From the NCBI GenBank assembly GCA_024697655.1, contig JAILFI010000199.1, positions 1-20,236 of the forward strand: DNA of 20,236 nt. The letters are read 5' to 3'. Below the pieces are notes generated by a model. It saw only the letters and a program-made list of their open reading frames with translations. It ran no database searches and had not been told where the DNA came from. Below are positions 1-7,452 of the stretch, in pieces. The stretch is from Clostridiales bacterium. GTDB taxonomy: Bacteria; Bacillota_A; Clostridia; Peptostreptococcales; Anaerovoracaceae. Made by a program: the position numbers and the translations under genes. The number at the start of each line of letters is the position of its first letter. Position 1 is the first letter of the stretch.

Positions 1-588
1 CGTCTTGATCGGCTCGCGCTTCACATCCTCCTCGTTGCCCCAGTGCCGGTACGCGCAGATCATCTTGCCGAACTGCGTGCCGTAGTCACCGAGGTGGTTG
101 ATGCGGATCGTCTTGTAGCCGAGCGCGTCGTAGATCTTGTAGATCGCATTGCCGATGACCGTGCTGCGGATGTGACCGATGTGGAACGGCTTCGCGATGT
201 TGGGGGAACTGTACTCGACAATAACTGTCTTATTGCCGCCAATGTCGCTCTTCCCGAAATCCTCCTTCTTTTCGAGGATCTCGTCCACAACATCTGCTGC
301 GACCTTCTCTCTGCTGAGGAACATATTGACGTAGGCGTTGACCTGGACGACCTTCGCGATGACGCCGGCCGGATCGCTTTCCACCTGCGCGTTCAGTTTG
401 TCCGCGATATCCGCCGCGATCATAGGCGGCGCCTTTCTCAGGACTCTCGCCAGCTTGAAGCAGGGCAGCGCGTAATCGCCCATGCTCTCATCCGCGGGCA
501 CTTCGAGGAGTTCCATCAATTCCTCTTTCGCCAGCTCGACGCCGGCAGCCATCATTTGTTCTGCGATCTTCTCTTTGTAGTCGATCAT
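1..588 (-). CDS. argS: Arginyl-tRNA synthetase, N-terminal part (cut by window edge)
   Basis: Class I aminoacyl-tRNA synthetase that charges tRNA-Arg with arginine in the cytoplasm. The 196 visible residues open with MIDYKEKIAE. Residues 1-~110 form the Add1-type N-terminal domain typical of ArgS, which recognises the tRNA elbow. The catalytic domain then begins with VEYSSPNIAKPFHIGHIRST (residues 125-143), whose HIGH signature at 136-139 binds ATP, followed by NHLGDYGTQFGK (164-175), also characteristic of ArgS. The ATG at 586-588 is preceded by AGGAGT at suitable spacing, so this start is secure. The rest of the catalytic domain and the anticodon-binding domain lie beyond base 1; ArgS is usually about 550-600 residues. 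The gene follows the DUF523 gene by 27 bases without a terminator, so both are probably one transcript. Identification is by family motifs and is very firm. Confidence 0.96.
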   Translation of the reverse strand, partial: MIDYKEKIAEQMMAAGVELAKEELMELLEVPADESMGDYALPCFKLARVLRKAPPMIAADIADKLNAQVESDPAGVIAKVVQVNAYVNMFLSREKVAADVVDEILEKKEDFGKSDIGGNKTVIVEYSSPNIAKPFHIGHIRSTVIGNAIYKIYDALGYKTIRINHLGDYGTQFGKMICAYRHWGNEEDVKREPIKT

Positions 589-615
589 GAAATAACTCCT
601 ATTCGCTGTCAGTGA

Positions 616-1146
616 TCAATATCCGAATTGCTTCCCGTCTTCTTCGGTATATACAGGAATGCCGTGCGCTTTCAGAAGCGCGGTAAACACACCATCCCCC
701 GGTGTGAGCGTGTGCGTGAAGGTCCCGTCGTAGATCTTCCCATTCCCGCAGGACGGGCTCTTGGCCTTCAGGATCGCGCCTTCGATGATGCCGTCGACCA
801 TGTTGGTCGGACTGAGACTCATCGTTTCGAACTTTCTTTTCTCGGCTTCCTGCAGGATCTTCTCCAGGCTCGCTCTGGCGCCCATGAAGAAGGCTTCCGT
901 GACATCGTTGCCGTCCTTGTCGAGGATACGGACCTGCTCCTCGCTGTCCTCTTTCCCGGCTTTTCTGTCCGCCGGCATCCAGACCTGTTCGGCCGCCGGC
1001 CGCGGGATCGGAAGACCCCCTGCCACTTCCGGGCAGACTGCCACGTAGTCGTTGAACGCCGCGAACTCTTTTACCCATTCACACCCGTTGGTACTGCCGT
1101 CATACCGGCACGGGAAACCCAATAAACATCCGCTGATGATCCACAT
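616..1146 (-). CDS. DUF523 family protein (TudS-like desulfidase candidate)
   Basis: A 176-residue DUF523 protein. It shows the family's cysteine motifs: an N-terminal CLLG (C7) with C13 and C22, then CPEVAGGLPIPRPAAE (C38) and SPSCG (C133). Characterised family members (TudS, thiouracil desulfidase) hold a [4Fe-4S] cluster on three cysteines and remove sulfur from thiolated pyrimidines. C7, C38 and C133 are the likely ligands here, by inference. No signal peptide or membrane segment is visible, so it is probably cytoplasmic. An in-frame ATG lies 63 bases upstream, but the start at 1146 is preferred because AAGGAGAG lies just upstream and family members begin at this MxxxSxCLLG stretch. It is first in a probable two-gene unit with argS. 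The substrate is unknown; a link to thiolated tRNA bases would be speculative. Confidence 0.88.
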   Translation of the reverse strand: MWIISGCLLGFPCRYDGSTNGCEWVKEFAAFNDYVAVCPEVAGGLPIPRPAAEQVWMPADRKAGKEDSEEQVRILDKDGNDVTEAFFMGARASLEKILQEAEKRKFETMSLSPTNMVDGIIEGAILKAKSPSCGNGKIYDGTFTHTLTPGDGVFTALLKAHGIPVYTEEDGKQFGY

Positions 1147-1220
1147 GGAGTGCTCTCCTTCCTGCACTTTGCGGGGGCTCATTCCCGCTCTTCTCTCCCG
1201 AAAATGCATATAGATAGTAT

Positions 1221-1249
1221 ATTATACCTCAATTGTCGGGGTATGAAAA
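1221..1249 (-). promoter_or_regulatory. Sigma-A-type promoter for DUF523-argS
   Basis: Reading the minus strand, a perfect TATAAT (1221-1226) is preceded after 17 bases by TTTTCA (1244-1249), which matches 4 of 6 of the -35 consensus. The expected start near 1213 gives a leader of about 67 bases before the ATG at 1146. The leader carries only a small GCGGG/CCCGC hairpin and is too short for a T-box. The -35 box coincides with the U-tract of the preceding terminator. Called from sequence match only. Confidence 0.6.
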
Positions 1250-1273
1250 GACCGGCCTCCGCGAGCCGGTCTT
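1245..1273 (-). terminator. Rho-independent terminator of the acyltransferase gene
   Basis: A perfect 9-bp stem, AAGACCGGC (1248-1256) with GCCGGTCTT (1265-1273), closes an 8-base loop and is followed on the minus strand by TTTTC. It begins 14 bases after the acyltransferase stop codon. Confidence 0.9.
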
Positions 1274-1286
1274 GCTGAGCAGCAGT

Positions 1287-2393
1287 TTACTGCCTGTCCG
1301 CATTGGGCCGTTCCGTCTTCGGCGCCAGCAGCAGCCACACTTTCTCGCAGGCTGCGCCGATGGGCACCAGCACCTTCCGGCCGAACAGGAACAGAAGATC
1401 ATAGGACTTCACAAAGAAGATGTCGTACAGCGTGGCCCCGAACGGCGACGCCAGCACAACAGACGTCATGAACGCGAGCAGCAGTACGTACAGGATGTAC
1501 AGTACCGTATCGTGCGCCGGCACCTCGAACAGACCGAACCCGGCGCCGCGGTGCATGATGACGTATTTCACTCCCAGATGGAAGATGTAGATCGGCATGG
1601 TGTTCTGTCCGAAGAAGGTCCAGATGCTCTTTTTGTTCTTGAACGTATTGAGCAGCACGATGCCGAACAGGATGCTGACCGGGAACAGGATCACGTGCAT
1701 CAGTGCTCCCTGCCACCAGTTGATGCCGAGTACCGCGTTGCAGTCCGCCATCGTCACCGCGCCGTAATGATCGAACGGCACGTACCGCATGAACAGGTAT
1801 ACCGCGATGAGCAGTCCCGCGAGCAGGCTGAGGGTCTGCCACCACTTGAGCGAGCGGATCTTTTTCAGATGCTCCGGTGTGCAGTAATACCCCAGCAGAA
1901 AATACGGCATCCAGCTGATCGAACGGGAGATCGCAAAATCGCGGTTGATGAACGGGATCGTTCCGATGAACATGCCGAGCACAAAGACGATACCGAAGAT
2001 GTGCGGGATCTTGATGTAATTCTTGTGGAACATCCGGAAATAGAACAGTGTCAGCAGGAACCACATCGTAAACGGCGGCCGGTACAGACTCACGTGCGCA
2101 TCAAACCCCAGCACGACCAGCATGGCAAAGCCCGCCTCAACGACCAGAAGCGGCCACAGGAGCGACTTGACGGCGATCTCACGCCCCCTTTCCGGTTTCT
2201 TTGAAAAATACCCGGACAGGAAAAAGAACATCTGCATCACAAAGATGTCGATGACAAAATACAGATACCCTTCCGGTCCGTTGTAATGGAACCCTTCGCG
2301 CGCCGAGAGGTAATGCTGGAACGGGATCAGGAACATGCAGAATCCCCTGATCGCGTCAAATGAATAGTCCCGTTTCTTAAGTGTCTGTCCCAT
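1287..2393 (-). CDS. Membrane acyltransferase, acyltransferase-3 family
   Basis: A 368-residue integral membrane protein that looks like an acyltransferase-3 (OafA/NodX/WecH-like) enzyme; such enzymes move acetyl or other acyl groups onto cell-surface sugars or lipids. The N-terminus has the family signature YSFDAIRGFCMFLIPFQH (residues 10-27) with D13, R16 and H27, the last being the probable catalytic histidine. About ten hydrophobic segments follow. The start at 2393 has a near-ideal AAGGAGG five bases upstream; an earlier in-frame ATG at 2480 lacks such a site and gives an unrelated, non-hydrophobic head. The gene has its own candidate promoter and terminators on both sides, so it is monocistronic. 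It has no polysaccharide genes beside it, so the acceptor molecule cannot be inferred. Family is firm, substrate unknown. Confidence 0.85.
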   Translation of the reverse strand: MGQTLKKRDYSFDAIRGFCMFLIPFQHYLSAREGFHYNGPEGYLYFVIDIFVMQMFFFLSGYFSKKPERGREIAVKSLLWPLLVVEAGFAMLVVLGFDAHVSLYRPPFTMWFLLTLFYFRMFHKNYIKIPHIFGIVFVLGMFIGTIPFINRDFAISRSISWMPYFLLGYYCTPEHLKKIRSLKWWQTLSLLAGLLIAVYLFMRYVPFDHYGAVTMADCNAVLGINWWQGALMHVILFPVSILFGIVLLNTFKNKKSIWTFFGQNTMPIYIFHLGVKYVIMHRGAGFGLFEVPAHDTVLYILYVLLLAFMTSVVLASPFGATLYDIFFVKSYDLLFLFGRKVLVPIGAACEKVWLLLAPKTERPNADRQ

Positions 2394-2424
2394 GAATACC
2401 TCCTTAAAACATTGTCTTCCGGAT

Positions 2425-2454
2425 AGTATCCTACCCCGCAAGGCTTTATGCCAA
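2425..2454 (-). promoter_or_regulatory. Candidate promoter of the acyltransferase gene
   Basis: On the minus strand TTGGCA (2449-2454, 5 of 6 of the -35 consensus) is followed after 18 bases by GATACT (2425-2430, 4 of 6 of the -10 consensus), about 30 bases before the start codon. A GATAAT further upstream has no convincing -35 partner. Sequence match only. Confidence 0.4.
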
Positions 2455-2511
2455 CTGCAGAAAACCGTTTCTTTTGCCAATTATCCTTAATTAATGTAAA
2501 GAATCACACAT

Positions 2512-2535
2512 GAAAAAGCGGCCTCCCGGGCCGCT
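2512..2535 (-). terminator. Rho-independent terminator of the aldo/keto reductase gene
   Basis: AGCGGCC (2529-2535 read on the minus strand) pairs with GGCCGCT (2517-2523) around a 5-base loop and runs straight into TTTTTC. It lies about 40 bases after the aldo/keto reductase stop codon and isolates that gene from the acyltransferase. Confidence 0.88.
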
Positions 2536-2577
2536 CTCCATTAATACTATTTGCTTTTTCATCCGCTCCCGTGGTTC

Positions 2578-3717
2578 CTATCCTTCAAAGTGCGCTGCTA
2601 CTTTCTGCAGCCATTCGATGACCGGAATATGCTGCGGACAGATCGCCTCGCACTGACCGCACGCGATACAGTCGCTCGCTTTGCCGAACGTCCCGGTGAG
2701 CCGGCTGTAGTAGTTCTCCTGCGGTTTCCAATCCTTGTCCTCTTTTTCCTGTTCGTCCGCATTATAGAGGGAGAAGTATTTTGGAATCGCAATGTTCATC
2801 GGGCACCCATTGGTGCAGTACGAACAGCCGGTGCACGGGATCGCGATCGAGGCGTTCATGATGTCTACCGCGCCTTTGATCACCGCCTGCTCCTCTTCAC
2901 TTAGCGGTTCGAATTCCTTCATATAGCTCGTATTATCCAGCATCTGCTCCATGCTGCTCATGCCGGACAGCACCATGCCGACCGCCGGTATGCTGGCAGC
3001 GAAGCGGATCGCCCACGACGGCACGGACATGTCCGGATGATATGCCTTGAACGCCGATTCGACCTCCGCGGGCACGCGCTGCGCCAGCGTTCCGCCTTTG
3101 ACCGGCTCCATGACGACGACCGGCACCCCGTGCTTTTCCGCGACCGCGCAGGCTTCTCCCGCACGGATGCCCGGGTTGTCCCAGTCGATCCAGTTGACCT
3201 GCAGCTGGACGAATTCGATCTCCGGGTGATCTGTCAGGACTCTGTCCAGCATCTCCGGACTGTCGTGCATCGAAAAGCCGATGTGCTTCACAAGCCCCTG
3301 CGCTTTCTTCTCCGCGATGAAGCCAAAGCAGTCCAGGCTTTCGTACTTCGGATATGCTTCCGCCCCCACATTGTGCAGCAGATAGTAATCAAAGTACTCT
3401 GCGCCGGTCTTGCGGAGCTGCTCATTGAAGACCTTCTCGCGATCCTCTTTGGTCTTGATGAATGCCTGGTGCAGCTTTGTTGCCAGCGTATAGGAATCGC
3501 GCGGATACCGGCTCGTCAGGATCTCCTTCACCGCGTCCTCACTCTTGAAATCGTGGTACATCCACGCCGTATCGAAGTAAGTGAATCCCTGCTCGATAAA
3601 AGCGTCGACCATCTTTTTCGCCAGTTCGATGTCGATAGTCCCCTCGTCGTTCGGATCGGTCAGCGGCAGGCGCATGAGTCCGAATCCCAGTTTCTTCGCT
3701 CCATTGAAAATACCCAT
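2578..3717 (-). CDS. Aldo/keto reductase fused to a 2x[4Fe-4S] ferredoxin domain
   Basis: A 379-residue predicted oxidoreductase. Residues 1-~280 form an aldo/keto reductase barrel with the usual tetrad visible: D49 and Y54 (FDTAWMY), K81 (LATKLHQ) and H115 (YYLLHNV). Residues ~290-379 carry two iron-sulfur motifs, CTGCSYCTNGCP (C295, C298, C301, C305) and CIACGQCEAICP (C350, C353, C356, C360), each CxxCxxCxxxCP. This barrel-plus-ferredoxin layout is common in anaerobic Bacillota; the natural substrate is generally unknown. The clusters suggest electron exchange with ferredoxin rather than pure NAD(P)H use, which is inference. The ATG at 3717 follows AAGGAG by 9 bases. The gene has its own terminator; no clear promoter is visible in the structured spacer upstream, so read-through from mutS2 is possible. 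Confidence 0.9.
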   Translation of the reverse strand: MGIFNGAKKLGFGLMRLPLTDPNDEGTIDIELAKKMVDAFIEQGFTYFDTAWMYHDFKSEDAVKEILTSRYPRDSYTLATKLHQAFIKTKEDREKVFNEQLRKTGAEYFDYYLLHNVGAEAYPKYESLDCFGFIAEKKAQGLVKHIGFSMHDSPEMLDRVLTDHPEIEFVQLQVNWIDWDNPGIRAGEACAVAEKHGVPVVVMEPVKGGTLAQRVPAEVESAFKAYHPDMSVPSWAIRFAASIPAVGMVLSGMSSMEQMLDNTSYMKEFEPLSEEEQAVIKGAVDIMNASIAIPCTGCSYCTNGCPMNIAIPKYFSLYNADEQEKEDKDWKPQENYYSRLTGTFGKASDCIACGQCEAICPQHIPVIEWLQKVAAHFEG

Positions 3718-3750
3718 ACCGATGTACTCCTTGTTGTATTGATATCCGGC

Positions 3751-3828
3751 TCGCGGCTGTCAGGCGCATTCCCTTCGCGCATCTGTGTTCGCTGCGCTCA
3801 CAACGATGCGCTCAGGGAACAGCGCCTG
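3751..3828 (-). repeat. Palindromic element 1, between mutS2 and the reductase
   Basis: A long interrupted hairpin. Arms pair in order: CAGGCGC (3761-3767) with GCGCCTG (3822-3828), TTCCC (3769-3773) with GGGAA (3815-3819), GCGCAT (3777-3782) with ATGCGC (3806-3811), and TGTG (3784-3787) with CACA (3799-3802). Read on the minus strand it ends in CTGACAGCCGCG, the same 12 bases that end the element at 6625-6703. The shared blocks CCCTG, GCATCG, GCGAA and CAGATGC occur in the same order in both, so the two look related. It lacks a U-tract, so it is not a classical terminator. REP-like repeat is the working label. Confidence 0.65.
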
Positions 3829-3829
3829 C

Positions 3830-3865
3830 GCCGCGGGCACTGCTTCTCTATTCACCAAGCGCGGC
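3830..3865. repeat. Short inverted repeat directly after mutS2
   Basis: GCCGCG (3830-3835) and CGCGGC (3860-3865) form perfect 6-bp arms around a 24-base spacer, immediately beside palindromic element 1 and six bases from the mutS2 stop codon. It may be an outer part of the same element. The 153-base gap 3718-3870 is almost wholly occupied by these two structures. Confidence 0.4.
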
Positions 3866-3870
3866 GTCCG

Positions 3871-6309
<2,439 letters not shown>

Positions 6310-6312
6310 AGT

Positions 6313-6326
6313 CTCAATTTAGAATG
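6313..6326. repeat. Direct repeat, left copy
   Basis: CTCAATTTAGAATG here matches CTCAATTCAGAATG at 6705-6718 in 13 of 14 bases, in the same orientation. This copy lies immediately before the mutS2 start and overlaps its weak ribosome site; the other lies immediately after the zapA stop. Confidence 0.6.
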
Positions 6327-6360
6327 ACGCTTCTTTGTCTTTCCGCACTTTGCTCTATAT

Positions 6361-6386
6361 TTGATGAAAGTACGTACTTTTTTCAA
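6361..6386. repeat. 26-base interrupted palindrome
   Basis: AAAGTACGTACTTT (6367-6380) is a perfect 14-base palindrome, flanked at equal distance by TTGA (6361-6364) and TCAA (6383-6386). It lies 52-77 bases upstream of the mutS2 start and would suit a dimeric DNA-binding protein. The function is unknown. Confidence 0.5.
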
Positions 6387-6439
6387 CGTTTGCGCCGCTT
6401 CAACATCACAGAAAGGCTGCTTCTTTCCGGATCATCAGC

Positions 6440-6451
6440 TGCAACGTTGCA
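6440..6451. repeat. 12-base perfect palindrome
   Basis: TGCAACGTTGCA reads the same on both strands. It touches the inverted repeat that starts at 6453. Its role is unknown. Confidence 0.45.
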
Positions 6452-6452
6452 A

Positions 6453-6495
6453 TTTTTCCGTACTATCACTTCTATTTACAAAAGGTACGGAAAAA
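6453..6495. repeat. 11-bp perfect inverted repeat with 21-base loop
   Basis: TTTTTCCGTAC (6453-6463) pairs perfectly with GTACGGAAAAA (6485-6495). The loop is AT-rich. One strand ends in an A-tract and the other in a T-tract, so it could in principle terminate in either direction, but no gene ends next to it. It may equally be a protein site or part of an inserted element. Confidence 0.5.
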
Positions 6496-6624
6496 CGCAT
6501 CGGCACGCCCCGGATCACGGACAGGACCGGAAAGTAAAATGCAGCGCACGCGTATCCGGTCTTGCACAGTGTTGTGAGCGGATCACCCCGCCCCACTGCC
6601 GGCGAACCGCGTGATAAACGTAAA

Positions 6625-6703
6625 GGCGCGGCGCAGATACCCTGCTTTTTTGCATCGCTGCGAAACTCAGATGCAGAAAAGCAGGGTGTCTGACAGCCGC
6701 GCC
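6625..6703 (+). repeat. Palindromic element 2, behind zapA
   Basis: A long hairpin. GGCGCGGC (6625-6632) pairs with GCCGCGCC (6696-6703); inside it, 23-base arms (6634-6656 and 6670-6692) pair with only two G:U or mismatch positions around a 13-base loop. On the plus strand it contains CTGACAGCCGCG (6690-6701), exactly as in element 1, which lies in the opposite orientation. It sits 18 bases after the zapA stop, and the minus strand after it reads TTTACGTTT, so it may also work as a weak terminator for zapA. Confidence 0.65.
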
Positions 6704-6704
6704 G

Positions 6705-6718
6705 CTCAATTCAGAATG
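6705..6718. repeat. Direct repeat, right copy
   Basis: CTCAATTCAGAATG is the partner of the copy at 6313-6326 (13 of 14 identical). It directly adjoins palindromic element 2 on one side and the zapA stop codon on the other. Confidence 0.6.
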
Positions 6719-6721
6719 CGG

Positions 6722-7297
6722 TTAGCGATTCTCCCAGTCCATCCGGCTCTTGAGTTTTTCCATCTCGCTCTTCAGGCGGATATTCTCCATCTGCAGATCG
6801 AAATAGCTGTTCTCGAGATCCGAATACTTCTGTTCCGCTTCCTCGACGGCCATGGCGCTTTCCTGGCTCGCCTGCGCGCGGACGCTGTCGCTGTTTCTCA
6901 TGAGTTCATCGACTTCGCGCTGCTTTTCGAGCACTTTCTGGCGCATCTGTTCGGTCTCGGCTCTGGCGTCCGCCAGTTCCTGCTGGCTGTCTTTCTTATA
7001 ATCCATAAAGCTGTTCTTGGCTTCTTCCCAGAGCTGCATGTAGTGCTGGGTGTCCGCTTCGTACTGTTCGTTGAGCCGGAGCATTTCCTGACTCCGTTCC
7101 TTGACCTCGAACAGCTCATCGGCGATGTTCAAGGCGGACAGAACGGCGACCGCAGAGAGAGGTGCCGTGGGCGCTGCCTCGGCGGTCTCTTTCATTTTGC
7201 TGTCCACATGCGCGGCGATGCGGGCAATGTGTTCCGGATTCTGGTCTCCGACGACCGTATAGTCCTTGCCGTAAATGTTGACTTCGACCTTGTTCAT
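6722..7297 (-). CDS. zapA: ZapA-like cell division protein with long coiled coil
   Basis: A 191-residue protein. Residues 1-~75 match the ZapA fold: MNKVEVNIYGKDYTV, then EHIARIAAHVDSKM (22-35) and an AVAVLSALNIADELFEV helix (49-65). ZapA binds FtsZ and cross-links protofilaments in the Z ring. Residues ~66-185 are charged, heptad-like and almost certainly coiled coil, making the protein about twice the length of Bacillus ZapA (about 85 residues). Extended forms of this kind occur in Clostridia. The ATG at 7297 follows GGGAGAGG with normal spacing. It lies downstream of pheT by 155 bases, as in other Bacillota, and is followed by palindromic element 2. The family call rests on the N-terminal third; the tail has no specific signature. 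Confidence 0.85.
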   Translation of the reverse strand: MNKVEVNIYGKDYTVVGDQNPEHIARIAAHVDSKMKETAEAAPTAPLSAVAVLSALNIADELFEVKERSQEMLRLNEQYEADTQHYMQLWEEAKNSFMDYKKDSQQELADARAETEQMRQKVLEKQREVDELMRNSDSVRAQASQESAMAVEEAEQKYSDLENSYFDLQMENIRLKSEMEKLKSRMDWENR

Positions 7298-7328
7298 ATT
7301 CTTACCTCTCCCTTTGGGATCATTGATA

Positions 7329-7343
7329 ACAGGGTTTCCCTGT
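7329..7343. repeat. Small hairpin in the pheT-zapA gap
   Basis: ACAGGG (7329-7334) and CCCTGT (7338-7343) flank a TTT loop, about 30 bases upstream of the zapA start. The minus strand after it reads TATCAATG, so it lacks a U-tract. The rest of the 155-base gap (7298-7452) holds two GCAGGCTG copies and no clear promoter. Confidence 0.35.
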
Positions 7344-7452
7344 GAGTAACTGCAATTATCGACCGGCAGGCTGCAGGATCAGCAGACCGCTGTGCCGCAG
7401 GCTGATGTGCCGCAATACGCCGATATCCCCGGTATTCCCGGCAACGCCGCTC

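Larger units (their letters stand above)
6310..6721. other. 412-base non-coding, palindrome-rich zapA-mutS2 gap
   Basis: This is the only stretch over 300 bases without a gene. No convincing reading frame is present. It holds, left to right, a 14-base direct repeat copy, a 26-base interrupted palindrome, a 12-base perfect palindrome, an 11-bp inverted repeat, a GC-rich stretch with nothing recognisable (about 6496-6624), palindromic element 2 and the second direct repeat copy. The left half is clearly more AT-rich than the genes. A TTGAAA and an AT-rich TATAGA upstream of mutS2 on the minus strand are 21 bases apart, too far for a standard promoter, so I do not call one. A small RNA cannot be excluded. 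Confidence 0.6.

Noticed and set aside
616..1146. T-box or other tRNA-sensing leader for argS
   Set aside because: The only leader is about 67 bases before the DUF523 gene, without T-box sequence or enough length.
1147..1209. Upstream ATG extending the DUF523 protein by 21 residues
   Set aside because: The extension contains the AAGGAGAG ribosome site of the better start and has no family match. It also begins almost at the predicted transcription start.
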